From NCBI GenBank assembly GCA_027487815.1, contig JAIYCW010000001.1, positions 30,424-94,423 of the forward strand: 64,000 nucleotides of DNA, in the 5' to 3' direction. Within the stretch, counting starts at the first letter, position 1. Every line of letters starts with the position of its first letter. The notes beneath the pieces are model-generated. The model saw nothing but the letters and a program-made list of their open reading frames with translations. It did no database searches and was not told the DNA's origin. Source of the stretch: Burkholderiales bacterium. GTDB lineage: Bacteria; Pseudomonadota; Gammaproteobacteria; Burkholderiales; Burkholderiaceae_E. A program made the position numbers and the translations under genes. Below, piece by piece: positions 18,813 to 27,831 of this stretch.

Positions 18813-20315
18813 ATGTTTGATAAGCCCTTGGTGTTTGTGGATGTAGAAACCACCGGCAGCTCGCCCGGGCGTTCGCGCATCACTGAGGTAGCAGCGCTGC
18901 GGGTGGATTGGGGGGCTCAGGGTGACCCCGTCCTGAGTGAATTCAGTGCGCTGATCAACCCTCAGCAGGCTATTCCCGCTGAAATCCAGGCCCTCACGGG
19001 CATTACCCCTGCGATGGTGCGAGATGCCCCGGTGTTTGAATCAATTGCCCGGGAATTGGTTGACATCCTCGCCGGAGCAGTTTTCGTCGCCCATCACGCC
19101 CGCTTTGACTATGGCTTCATCAAGGCCGAACTGGAACGCGCAGGGGTAACCTGGCAAGCCAAGACTCTTTGCACTGTAAGGCTCTCGCGGCTGCTTGACC
19201 CCGATCGCTCTCCCCACGGCCTGGATGCGGTGATGTCGCGCTACAACCTGAGCAACCAGCAGCGGCATCGTGCGATGGGGGATGCGGAAGTGCTGTGGCG
19301 GCTATGGCAAGCGTGGGCGCAACGCAAGGGCCTCGACACCTTGCAAAAAGCGGCTCGTCTGCTGCTCAAGCAACCGAGCTTGCCTGCCCATTTACCGCCC
19401 GATCTGTTGCAATCCATTCCGCATGGCCCGGGCATTTACCGCTTCCACGGCCTGAATTCGCATCCTCTCTATATCGGCAAGAGCGTGGATCTGCGTCAAC
19501 GGGTCTCAAGCCATTTTGTGATGGATCATCGCTCGGAGCGCGGCATGAGGCTGGCGAGCGAGGTACGCGAAGTCACTTGGGAATCTACCGCAGGAGAGTT
19601 GAGTGCTTTGCTGCGCGAACAGCAAGCGATCAGCGCCGAGATGCCCGCCCATAACCAGGCCCTGCGCCGCAATGCCTATTGCTTTGTCCATCTTGATAAC
19701 GAGCAATGGAGTATTCATTTGGAGCCGCCCAATGACACCGCCATCAGCCAAAGTGGTCAGTGGTTTGGGCCGTTTGGCCAGCGTAGCTCTGCCCGGCGGA
19801 TGCTGCTCGAAGCGGCCTACCAGGTTGGGGCTTGCGCTGTAAGCCTGGGGCTCGAACGCGGCAGAAACAACGGGCCGTGTTTTGCATATCAGGTAGGTAA
19901 ATGTCTGGGCGGATGTGTTGGTGAGGACCCTCCCGGCAGCCAACTCGAACGTATCGCTTTGGCGCTCCAGGCACATCAATGGACCGCCTGGCCTTGGCCC
20001 GATCACTGGGCCGTAATTGAAGAGATTTCGGCGAACAGTGGTGGGAGCAGCGCCTTTCTCGTTGATCGCTGGCAAATCCTCGGTTACAAACATGCAAGCG
20101 ACTACGCGCCCTGGGAGATCGAAAGTTTCGAGGCTGATACTCGGGCCCGGTTTCACCCGGGTCTGTATCGCCTGCTAAGCAAAAGCTTTCTTGCCTCTAG
20201 CGAGCCCGCAACTGACAGCCCGTGGCTTGTGCGATGGCGCCCGGTGCCGTCTCCAGCCAAGCGACTACCTGGCGCTGTGCGTTCGCAGGCCCCGGGGGTA
20301 TCGGCAGCTGCGTGA
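18813..20315 (+). CDS. DEDD exonuclease fused to GIY-YIG nuclease (Cho/UvrC-like)
   Basis: 500 aa two-domain nuclease. Residues ~1-170 are a DnaQ-type 3'-5' exonuclease: ExoI VFVDVETTGS, ExoII near HHARFDYGF, ExoIII HRAMGDAEVL. From ~200 comes a GIY-YIG domain (GPGIYRFHGLNSHPLYIGKS, then LRQRVSSHF) as in UvrC and Cho, followed by a UvrC-like region with a Cys-containing segment (GPCFAYQVGKCLGGCVG). Such fusions occur in several proteobacteria and actinobacteria; a role in repair-associated DNA incision and trimming is inferred. The 3' end overlaps the convergent DUF1223 gene by 119 bp; the last ~40 residues look like tail read over that gene. Confidence 0.87.
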   Translation: MFDKPLVFVDVETTGSSPGRSRITEVAALRVDWGAQGDPVLSEFSALINPQQAIPAEIQALTGITPAMVRDAPVFESIARELVDILAGAVFVAHHARFDYGFIKAELERAGVTWQAKTLCTVRLSRLLDPDRSPHGLDAVMSRYNLSNQQRHRAMGDAEVLWRLWQAWAQRKGLDTLQKAARLLLKQPSLPAHLPPDLLQSIPHGPGIYRFHGLNSHPLYIGKSVDLRQRVSSHFVMDHRSERGMRLASEVREVTWESTAGELSALLREQQAISAEMPAHNQALRRNAYCFVHLDNEQWSIHLEPPNDTAISQSGQWFGPFGQRSSARRMLLEAAYQVGACAVSLGLERGRNNGPCFAYQVGKCLGGCVGEDPPGSQLERIALALQAHQWTAWPWPDHWAVIEEISANSGGSSAFLVDRWQILGYKHASDYAPWEIESFEADTRARFHPGLYRLLSKSFLASSEPATDSPWLVRWRPVPSPAKRLPGAVRSQAPGVSAAA

Positions 20316-20925
20316 TTGCCCGTCCGTTGCCGGCATTCAACTCAATGGGTCCGCTAAAAGCGCGCACCACATGATCGTGATTCAGGGTCTCCCCTGCATT
20401 TTCCCCACGGGTAACTTTCGACACCAATCCACTATAAGTCAGGGCCACAAAAGCTTTGGGCGGTGGCGTCGTGTTCTGCCCCGCAACTGGATCGGCCTGG
20501 AGATAGAGCCGGAGTTGATTGCCCCCGGTTTGCGCGGACACCTTGAGGGTCCAGGCGGCTGGCTGCTGATTGATTGCGCGCACCTTGCCGCTCAGTCCGG
20601 CGGACCAAGACCGCTCATCGCGGCCCTGCAACACCACCTGGGGCGTGTACACAGTGGTGCTGTTTCGAAGCCTCGCATAGTCGCGCTGGCGATCGGTGAA
20701 GCGAGGGTCCGCGTAGGGATCTTTCCAACCGATGTAATCCCAGTAGTTCACATGCAGTGCCAACGGGATAGCCTGATCGAAACGTACTTGAGGCCAAGCC
20801 TGCCCCAGCCAACGCTCAGCCGGAGGGCAGCTGCTGCAGCCTTCTGAAGTGTAGAGCTCGACCAGGGCAACCCGATGTGCGGGGCTTATCGCCTGGCAAG
20901 AAAGTTCAAGGGCTTGTGTTTCCAT
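20197..20925 (-). CDS. DUF1223 family thioredoxin-like protein
   Basis: 242 aa. VALVELYTSEGCSSCPPAE carries the CxxC-type pair of the DUF1223 family, a thioredoxin-fold group usually exported or membrane-linked; this copy has no evident signal peptide. LHVNYWDYIGWKDPYADPRFT and TVYTPQVVLQGRDE are further family landmarks. The C-terminal part (QVVAWLETAPGAIAQATGC) still looks like family sequence although it overlaps the exonuclease gene. The function is unknown; redox activity is inferred from the cysteines. Confidence 0.85.
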   Translation of the reverse strand: METQALELSCQAISPAHRVALVELYTSEGCSSCPPAERWLGQAWPQVRFDQAIPLALHVNYWDYIGWKDPYADPRFTDRQRDYARLRNSTTVYTPQVVLQGRDERSWSAGLSGKVRAINQQPAAWTLKVSAQTGGNQLRLYLQADPVAGQNTTPPPKAFVALTYSGLVSKVTRGENAGETLNHDHVVRAFSGPIELNAGNGRAITQLPIPPGPANAQRQVVAWLETAPGAIAQATGCQLRAR

Positions 20926-20959
20926 ATGAGGTATGGTCGAGCCACCCCTGCAAAACCTT

Positions 20960-21928
20960 TCAGCCGATTAACCTCGCCTGAAAAAAGCTGGTGAAATCAT
21001 TCATGAAGTCCTGCATCTGACCCGGTCGTGTGCCAATTGATACCCCGCGACGAATAAATGGCAACAGCAGATCGCGGATAGTGAGATCGCTCGCACCAGG
21101 CTGCAAACGCCGATTCCAGGGATTAACCAACACGCCGCTGTCATTGAACTCCACTACAGGCGCCGCCAGTGCCGTCATCGCCTCAGGAAACTCCCGAAAC
21201 TCGGTGCTGTAGCCAAACCCGTGGCTTGCGTTGGCCACCAGCCGCATGCTGATATCAGCGCCACGTGCGCGCAAGGCGAAATACTGCGCTTGCACCTGCA
21301 GCACCGAGGCCCAGTTATCCTGATCTGCGGCAATCAGGCGCATCGCAGTGCGGCCAATATCGGGGGCGCTAAATTGATAACCACACCACGGCCAGCCCGC
21401 CACCACTGCAGTCAAAGCGGGTTGCCCCTGCAACACTGCATCAGCCAAGGGCTTCATCGCAGCCTGAATCACTGCGAGACCGCCTCGGCTATACCCCATC
21501 GCTCCAAGCCGGTTGACATCCACACCCGGCTCTTCGGCCAAGCGTTTCATGCAGGCAAACACATCCCAGCTCGATGATGCAAAGGAAAACTGCTGTTGCG
21601 CGGCAATCGTGTCTTGCACACCCCGGCCGCCGAAAGGGTCGAACACAAAGGCTCCGATCCCTGCAGTAAGCAACGCTTGAGCATGGCTGAGAATCGAAGG
21701 GTTCACCCCACCGGATCCCGGTATCAAGATCACCACCGGCGCCAGGGCGGCTGCAATCTCGGGTAAAAACAAGCTGCCGAATAACCGCACGGCCGGCCCC
21801 TGATTGCCGGCAATGATGGCCTCGTAGCTCAGCGGATTGGCGCTGGCAACCTCAATCAACTTCCCGGTTTGGCCCGTGGCCAGGGTGAGGGTTTGCGCTT
21901 CGAAAGCGATGCTGGGGTCGAAGTCCAT
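20960..21928 (-). CDS. Dienelactone hydrolase-type alpha/beta hydrolase
   Basis: 322 aa. The oxyanion region is VVILIPGSGGVNP, the nucleophile serine is in GYSRGG, a candidate acid lies in AADQDNW and a candidate histidine in NASHGFGY, so the triad is complete. No signal peptide. Its ATG overlaps the TGA of the upstream Bug-type receptor gene by one base, implying co-translation. It may hydrolyse an ester or lactone taken up through that receptor; the substrate is not predictable. Confidence 0.8.
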   Translation of the reverse strand: MDFDPSIAFEAQTLTLATGQTGKLIEVASANPLSYEAIIAGNQGPAVRLFGSLFLPEIAAALAPVVILIPGSGGVNPSILSHAQALLTAGIGAFVFDPFGGRGVQDTIAAQQQFSFASSSWDVFACMKRLAEEPGVDVNRLGAMGYSRGGLAVIQAAMKPLADAVLQGQPALTAVVAGWPWCGYQFSAPDIGRTAMRLIAADQDNWASVLQVQAQYFALRARGADISMRLVANASHGFGYSTEFREFPEAMTALAAPVVEFNDSGVLVNPWNRRLQPGASDLTIRDLLLPFIRRGVSIGTRPGQMQDFMNDFTSFFQARLIG

Positions 21929-22929
21929 CAGTCAAGCTTCAATCCGGACTTCTGTATCACCGGCTCCCACTGCGCCTTGAAGGCCTTGAGCATGGCTGCA
22001 GTTTGTTCCTGAGTCGCGGCCACAGGCTCGGCCTTGGCCGCAAGAAACTGCTCACGCAACGCAGGCTGAGTCATGACTTCCCGAATGTCCTGAGCCAGAC
22101 GCTTGGCGCGATCAGGGGGCATCGAAGACTTGGCATACAGCACATTCCAGCCTGTGGCCACCACATTAAAGCCCGACTCCTTGAGGGTGGGAATCGAAGC
22201 CACCGCACGCTTTTCGCCCGAGGTGCCGAGGATCCGCAATTTGCCGCCTTCGTGTTGTGGCAACAAGGTGTCCAGGGTGTCGATAGCCACTGGCAAATGC
22301 CCACCGATCAGATCGGTGAGTAGCGGCGCCGAGCCCCGATAGCCCACCACATTGGAAGGCACTCCAGCAGCTTGCGCGACCATCAAGCTAAAGAAGTGCG
22401 GCAGGCTGGCAGTGGCGGGCACCCCCATGTTGGCCTTTTCCGGATTGGCTTTAACCCAGGCCACCAGATGGCTGAATTCGCGCACCGGCACTGCTGCAGA
22501 CACCGCGGCGGCGAATTCATAACGCGATATCTGTGAGATCGGCTGGAAGTCGCGCTCCACGTCATATTCATTGCTTTTATAAACGAGCGGTGCCACCACC
22601 ATCAAGGCTGGATTCACCAGCACCAACACGTTGGTATCAGCAGGCATACGACGCACCTGCTGCACACCCAGGCGTCCACCGGCCCCACTGATATTCTCAA
22701 CCACTACCGGAGTACCGGTTTTCAAGCGCAAGGCTTCACCCAGCAAGCGCGCCGAGCGATCGCTCGACCCCCCGGGCGGATAAGGCACCACGATGCGCAA
22801 TGTGTTGTCCTGCGCATGAGCCGGGCCAATGGCCATGGCCGAGATCGCACCCAACACCGCAATACTGGCCCACAAGCCTGCCACTTCAATCGACTTGCGA
22901 ATCCTGATTGACACAGTCCCCAACTTCAT
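21928..22929 (-). CDS. Bug/TctC-type tripartite tricarboxylate transporter substrate-binding protein
   Basis: 333 aa. A Sec signal (hydrophobic core LWASIAVLGAISAMAIG, cleavage near AHA-QDN) is followed by the Bug motif TLRIVVPYPPGGSSDRSARLL. ATG at 22929 is chosen because AAGGAG lies about 9 bases upstream; the longer open frame is shadow. The protein binds a carboxylate-like ligand in the periplasm. The membrane partners TctA/TctB are not in the window, as is usual for the many orphan Bug receptors of Burkholderiales. It is divergent from the molybdenum hydroxylase genes and coupled to a hydrolase. Confidence 0.92.
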   Translation of the reverse strand: MKLGTVSIRIRKSIEVAGLWASIAVLGAISAMAIGPAHAQDNTLRIVVPYPPGGSSDRSARLLGEALRLKTGTPVVVENISGAGGRLGVQQVRRMPADTNVLVLVNPALMVVAPLVYKSNEYDVERDFQPISQISRYEFAAAVSAAVPVREFSHLVAWVKANPEKANMGVPATASLPHFFSLMVAQAAGVPSNVVGYRGSAPLLTDLIGGHLPVAIDTLDTLLPQHEGGKLRILGTSGEKRAVASIPTLKESGFNVVATGWNVLYAKSSMPPDRAKRLAQDIREVMTQPALREQFLAAKAEPVAATQEQTAAMLKAFKAQWEPVIQKSGLKLD

Positions 22930-23054
22930 TGCTTTTCTCCTTGTTTCCGTCGACGCCTGCAAAAAACGAGCAGGCCGCGAGTATCGCATCCCCGCCGCTC
23001 ACATTCTTTTTCACAGGGTGCATCGCTTTGGAACACGATGCAGCGCAACATGTA

Positions 23055-23083
23055 TTGACGTATTTTCTTCTCGGGAATAGGGT
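23055..23083 (+). promoter_or_regulatory. Possible promoter of the molybdenum hydroxylase genes
   Basis: TTGACG at 23055-23060 and TAGGGT at 23078-23083 are 17 bp apart. They would place the transcript start about 27 bases before the ATG at 23117, which has a GGAG ribosome-binding site. The -10 match is weak. Confidence 0.35.
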
Positions 23084-23116
23084 CATTGCTTCGATAAGAA
23101 GAGGAGACACATCGAA

Positions 23117-23581
23117 ATGGCGACACGATTCAAACTCAACGGCAAGTCGGTGTCATCCACCGCAGAAGCCGACACCCCCATCCTGTGGGTCATTCGTGAT
23201 GAGCTTGGCATGACCGGGACCAAATTCGGCTGCGGCGCAGCGCTTTGTGGAGCCTGTACTGTGCAGCTCAACGGCGATCCGATTCGCGCATGTCAGACCC
23301 CGGTGTCAGCCATCGCCAATCAGTCGATCCGCACGATTGAGGGCCTTTCGCCCAACAGCTCGCATCCCCTGCAAAAAGCCTGGATTGCCCACGATGTGCC
23401 GCAATGCGGTTACTGCCAGTCAGGTCAGCTCATGAGTGCTTCGGCCCTGCTTGCAAAAAACAAAAACCCCAGCGATGCGGATATTGATGCCGCCATGAAC
23501 GGCAATCTTTGCCGCTGCGGTACCTACCCCCGGGTTCGCGCTGCGATCAAGAGTGCAGCCGCTGAAATGCGCAAGGCCTGA
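23117..23581 (+). CDS. Molybdenum hydroxylase 2Fe-2S subunit (isoquinoline 1-oxidoreductase alpha-like)
   Basis: 154 aa with two [2Fe-2S] clusters: a plant-ferredoxin cluster ([18 protein letters not shown], with a fourth Cys in RACQTP) and a four-helix cluster ([11 protein letters not shown] and NLCRCGTY). Length and motifs match the small subunit of IorAB-type dehydrogenases, which hydroxylate N-heterocycles or oxidise aldehydes. The larger catalytic subunit follows 13 bp downstream. The substrate is unknown. Confidence 0.92.
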   Translation: MATRFKLNGKSVSSTAEADTPILWVIRDELGMTGTKFGCGAALCGACTVQLNGDPIRACQTPVSAIANQSIRTIEGLSPNSSHPLQKAWIAHDVPQCGYCQSGQLMSASALLAKNKNPSDADIDAAMNGNLCRCGTYPRVRAAIKSAAAEMRKA

Positions 23582-23594
23582 GGAGAACACCACC

Positions 23595-25793
23595 ATGACA
23601 CAACGTATCAAAACAAACGAAGACAGCATCGGCGCCGAGCGCTCCGCTGGCCCTGCCAATGCCAAAAGCCCAGCGCGCCGTGGCTTTCTAAAAGCGGGAG
23701 CCGCAATCTCGGGCGGAGTAATGTTTGGTCTCGTCATCCCGGGCAGCAAGATTGAAGCTCAGGCCGCTGGCACGCTATACACGCCCAATGCCTGGGTCCA
23801 TATAGCGGACAACAACGAAATCACGCTGATCTCGAACCAATCCGAAATGGGCCAAGGGGTGTACACCGCCTTGCCCACACTGATTGCTGAAGAGCTCAAT
23901 GTCGATCCGCGTCGCGTGAAGGTAGCAATAGCCCCACCAGGCCAAGCCTATATCAACACCATTCTGGGAGCCCAGCTTACCGGTGGCTCAGCCTCAGTGC
24001 GCAGCGGCTATGAGCGCTTGCGGATTGCTGGCGCGCAAGTGCGTGAAATGCTGATCACGGCTGCAGCCAACACATGGAATGTTGATCGTGCCGGCCTTAA
24101 AGCCGAAAACGGTATGGTCACCGGCCCGGGTGGCAAGAAGGCAACCTACGGCCAGCTCGCGGCCGCAGCATCGCGCGTACCTGTGCCCGAAAAGGTTGCC
24201 ATCAAGGATGCAAGCCAGTTCCGCTTGGTGGGCAAGCCCATGAAACGGCTGGACACCCCACTCAAAGTGAATGGCTCTGCAGAATTCGGAATTGATGTGA
24301 AGCTGCCCGGCATGGTCTATGCCGCAGTCAAGCAGTGCCCGGTGATTGGTGGCAAAGTCAAATCGCTCGATAGCGCTGCGGCCAAGGCCATGCCTGGGGT
24401 GATCGATGTGGTCAACATGGGTGAAGGCGTGGCCGTGGTGGCGAACTCATGGTGGCGTGCCAACAAAGCGACCAATGCCTTGAAGATCGAATGGGACGAA
24501 GGCCCTGGCGCTGCACTGTCTACAGCGAGCGTGGCTGCCGCCATTGAAAAGGCCGCGGTGGATGGGAAAGTGCTGGAGGGTGGCAAGCCCGTAGGCAACT
24601 TCGCAACCGGCATGGCAGGCGCCACCCGCATCATCCGTTCGGATTACTGGTCGCAAAACCTCGCCCATGCACCGATCGAGCCGATGAATTTCACCGCAAG
24701 CTTTAAAGACGGCAAGATGCTGCTCATCGGTGGCACGCAATTCCAGCAGGGTGCACAAGGCGCGGTGGCGGCTGTGCTCGGCATCAAGCCGGAAGACATC
24801 ACGGTAAAAACCACCTTCCTGGGTGGCGGATTCGGGCGCAGGCTGGAGCTGGATTTCATTTTGCAAGCTGCAATGATTTCCAAGGCGATTGGCAAGCCAG
24901 TAAAAATGGTTTGGACACGCGAAGAAGACATGACCCATGACTTCTATCGCCCGATGGCGCTCAACCGCATGGAAGCCGGGCTCGACGCGCAGGGCAATCC
25001 TGTCGCCTATAGTTTCCGACTTGTTTCGCAGTCCGTGACCCAGCGCGCTTTCGGGTTACCCAAGGATATCCCCGACCCCTTCATGCTTGAGTATGCGCAG
25101 GCGCCTTACTCGATTCCGAATACCAAACATGACCTGGTCATTCACGATACCGGTATGCGCGTGGGCTATCTGCGATCAGTCAGCCATCCTTTTAACGTGT
25201 TTGCCAACGAAGGCATGATCGATGAAATGGCGGCGCTTGCTGGCAAGGATCCTGTGGCCTATCGCATGGGCCTGCTCAAGGACAAACCGCGATTTGCCAA
25301 TGTGCTCAAGCTTGCAGCCGACAAAGCCAGCTGGGGCTCACCGCTGCCTACCGGCCGCACCCGTGGCGTGGCCTTGATGGATGGCTATGACTCCTATATG
25401 GCGGTGGTCTCGGAGGTGTCGGTTAACAACGGTCAGGTGAAAGTGCACAAGATCACCGCAGCTGTTGATATCGGCCAAATCGTCAATCCGGATATCGTCA
25501 ATCAGCAGATTGAATCGAGTGTGGTGTTTGGCCTGACGATGGCATTGATGGGCAACATCACGCTCGATAAAGGCCGTGTCCAGCAAGGCAACTACGGGGA
25601 TTACCCGATCATGCGCTTTGCCGATATGCCTGAAGTCGATACCGTGGTGGTCAGGAGCACCGAGAAGCCCGGCGGCATTGGTGAGCCGATTGCAGCTATC
25701 GTTGGAGCAGCCACTGCGAATGCCGTGTCTACTGCTACCGGTAAGCGGCAGCGGCGCATGCCACTCACCGCCGAAAATGTGATGAAGGCCTGA
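23595..25793 (+). CDS. Molybdopterin-binding subunit (isoquinoline 1-oxidoreductase beta-like)
   Basis: 732 aa from ATG at 23595, chosen for the GGAG 9 bases upstream. A twin-arginine signal (ARRGFLKAG then a hydrophobic stretch) implies Tat export together with the small subunit. Xanthine-dehydrogenase-family landmarks are TLISNQSEMGQGVYTALPTL, TFLGGGFGRRLELDF, and GGIGEPIAAIVGAATANAV at the end. Unlike classical xanthine dehydrogenase there is no FAD subunit, so electrons probably pass to a cytochrome or quinone. No XdhC chaperone gene is nearby. It ends directly against the convergent acyl-CoA ligase gene. Confidence 0.92.
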   Translation: MTQRIKTNEDSIGAERSAGPANAKSPARRGFLKAGAAISGGVMFGLVIPGSKIEAQAAGTLYTPNAWVHIADNNEITLISNQSEMGQGVYTALPTLIAEELNVDPRRVKVAIAPPGQAYINTILGAQLTGGSASVRSGYERLRIAGAQVREMLITAAANTWNVDRAGLKAENGMVTGPGGKKATYGQLAAAASRVPVPEKVAIKDASQFRLVGKPMKRLDTPLKVNGSAEFGIDVKLPGMVYAAVKQCPVIGGKVKSLDSAAAKAMPGVIDVVNMGEGVAVVANSWWRANKATNALKIEWDEGPGAALSTASVAAAIEKAAVDGKVLEGGKPVGNFATGMAGATRIIRSDYWSQNLAHAPIEPMNFTASFKDGKMLLIGGTQFQQGAQGAVAAVLGIKPEDITVKTTFLGGGFGRRLELDFILQAAMISKAIGKPVKMVWTREEDMTHDFYRPMALNRMEAGLDAQGNPVAYSFRLVSQSVTQRAFGLPKDIPDPFMLEYAQAPYSIPNTKHDLVIHDTGMRVGYLRSVSHPFNVFANEGMIDEMAALAGKDPVAYRMGLLKDKPRFANVLKLAADKASWGSPLPTGRTRGVALMDGYDSYMAVVSEVSVNNGQVKVHKITAAVDIGQIVNPDIVNQQIESSVVFGLTMALMGNITLDKGRVQQGNYGDYPIMRFADMPEVDTVVVRSTEKPGGIGEPIAAIVGAATANAVSTATGKRQRRMPLTAENVMKA

Positions 25794-27767
25794 TCACTCG
25801 ATCAGGTGGCGCAGGGTAAAGGGCGAAAGCTTCGCTTCAATACTCTGCGCCAGCGCATCAGGCGTCATATGCGCTGGGCAAGCTTCGATAGAAATGCGTG
25901 CCAAGTTGCCATGTGTGCCATCGGCACCCACACTGACCTTGATCTTTGCGCCCTTGTCGGTGAACTGCTGCAATAGCTCTGTAAATACCAACTCAGCCGC
26001 GTTCCAGCGCAACTGCGGTTTGAATACCTTACCCACCGCTGTTAATGGCAGCGCCGGTACGATGTGAATTGCAACCGGCACTGCTGCTCGCTCGGGAGTG
26101 CCGCGTTTCACATGCGTCAATAGCTCTTCGCTGCTTGCCATGCTCCCTGCCTTGAGCTGTACATAGGCCACCGGCAACTCACCTGCATAAGCATCAGGCT
26201 GCCCAACCACTGCGGCAAGTGCAACCGCTGGATGCTGATAAAACACCTCTTCAATCGCCAGCGGATCAATGTTGTGTCCGCCGCGAATGATGAGATCTTT
26301 TGCGCGCCCGGTGATCCACAAATAGCCCTCGCGATCCAGACGCCCAAGATCTCCCGAATTCACCCATCCCGGTTCAATAAACGCGCCTGCGTTATGCCCA
26401 TCGGAAAGATAACCTTCAAACACGCCCGGCCCTGCCATCGCCACCACGCCGATCTCGTCGACCGCGCATTCCCCGGAATACTTCCCTTGCGCATCAAGCC
26501 TCACCACACGCACGCGCGCATAGGGCACAGCGTGACCCACCGACCCCAGCCGCACTTCGCGATCAGCGTAGCTAATCGTGTGCACGCTCGAGGTTTCGGT
26601 CATGCCGTACACCTCAAGCACTGGCGCTGCAAAGCGCTGTGTCATGGCTTGTGCGACAGCCACCGGAATCGCCGACCCGCCGCCACTGATGAGCTTGACG
26701 CTTGAGGTGTCGCAACCCTGCGAACTGGTGGACTGCGCTGCCGCAAGCACCGTGGGCACTCCGCCGAGCACCGGCGGCTTGAAGCGATCCACCAAGCGCC
26801 ATACGTTGCGCACGGCATTCGGATGGCGCCACCCCGCGCCCGACACTATGACCACCGTGCGCCCTGTGCCCAGCAGTGCGAGGCCTTGCGTGAGCGAACC
26901 GCCCACATGAAAGAGCGGCAACCCAAACAACAACTTCGCATCCTGGGGGCTTGGCACCATCAGTGCTACCGCCCAGGCCTGAAACAACTGGTTGGAATGC
27001 GAATGGCGCACAAGCTTGGGCGTGCCCGTTGTTCCCCCGGTATGAAAATAGCCTGCAACTTCATCTGCTGCGATGACGCGCTTACTGATCAACTGATCTT
27101 TCGGCTGGCGCGCACATGCACTTGCAAAATCCACCACTGGAATCGATCCCAAAGCGGGATAGACCGGCAGCTCGCCAGCTTCTTTTGGTTCATCGCGAGC
27201 GCTCGAATTCCGCACCATCACAATGGCCTTCAGACCAGGCAACTGCGCACCGATTGCCAGCACTTTCTCCCAGATATCGCTACCCTCGGCAGGCCCGAGC
27301 GCTACCAGTATTTTGGTGTTGGCCGCCTGCAAAATCTCGGCAATCTGATGCGGTTCGAGAAATGAGTTCACCGGGTTGGCGATGCCCGCTGCTTGCGCGC
27401 CATACAGGGCAAAAAAGGTTTGCGGTAACAGCGGCATTAACAGGCTCACCACCTCGCCCGGCCCTACGCCCAACTCGTGAAACAGATTCGCTGCTTGATG
27501 GACACCTTCGAGTAAGTGCGCAAAGCTGGTCGTGTGCGCTGGATTGTCGGCGTCTTCCGGTTCAGCGCGCGGCAGCATGATGATCGCAGGTGCATTGCCC
27601 CGGTGCTGCGCTGCGAGCTTGATTGCGTGATAGGTGCTTTGCACTGCACAACGCTTGGCCCATGGCACCGATTCGATCTGTTCAACATTGGAGTGGGTCG
27701 CTGTGCTGGGTCGCATCAACGGATCTACGGTATCGAGCAAATTGGCATAGGGCAGATGCAGGCTCAT
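25794..27767 (-). CDS. Acyl-CoA synthetase (AMP-binding ligase)
   Basis: 657 aa from ATG at 27767; the longer frame upstream overlaps the divergent hydrolase. ANL-superfamily motifs: P-loop-like HTGGTTGTPKLVRHSH, EVYGMTETSS, NSGDLGRLDREGYLWITGR, and the C-terminal catalytic lysine in LTAVGKVFKPQLRW. It activates a carboxylic acid to acyl-AMP and then acyl-CoA. A ~70-residue N-terminal extension precedes the core. Chain length and pathway cannot be told; the neighbouring hydrolase and oxidoreductase suggest catabolism of an exotic acid. Confidence 0.88.
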   Translation of the reverse strand: MSLHLPYANLLDTVDPLMRPSTATHSNVEQIESVPWAKRCAVQSTYHAIKLAAQHRGNAPAIIMLPRAEPEDADNPAHTTSFAHLLEGVHQAANLFHELGVGPGEVVSLLMPLLPQTFFALYGAQAAGIANPVNSFLEPHQIAEILQAANTKILVALGPAEGSDIWEKVLAIGAQLPGLKAIVMVRNSSARDEPKEAGELPVYPALGSIPVVDFASACARQPKDQLISKRVIAADEVAGYFHTGGTTGTPKLVRHSHSNQLFQAWAVALMVPSPQDAKLLFGLPLFHVGGSLTQGLALLGTGRTVVIVSGAGWRHPNAVRNVWRLVDRFKPPVLGGVPTVLAAAQSTSSQGCDTSSVKLISGGGSAIPVAVAQAMTQRFAAPVLEVYGMTETSSVHTISYADREVRLGSVGHAVPYARVRVVRLDAQGKYSGECAVDEIGVVAMAGPGVFEGYLSDGHNAGAFIEPGWVNSGDLGRLDREGYLWITGRAKDLIIRGGHNIDPLAIEEVFYQHPAVALAAVVGQPDAYAGELPVAYVQLKAGSMASSEELLTHVKRGTPERAAVPVAIHIVPALPLTAVGKVFKPQLRWNAAELVFTELLQQFTDKGAKIKVSVGADGTHGNLARISIEACPAHMTPDALAQSIEAKLSPFTLRHLIE

Positions 27768-27794
27768 GACTCGGTCTCCAATATGTTTTGTTTG

Positions 27795-27815
27795 GGACCA
27801 TGATAGCCCTGGTCC
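27795..27815. promoter_or_regulatory. Inverted repeat in a divergent promoter region
   Basis: GGACCA-N9-TGGTCC is a perfect 6-bp inverted repeat centred between the acyl-CoA ligase start (27767) and the hydrolase start (27832). A TACAAT at 27817-27822 is a possible -10 box for the hydrolase. The position suits an operator for both genes; the regulator is unknown. Confidence 0.35.
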
Positions 27816-27831
27816 GTACAATTCCGGCACC

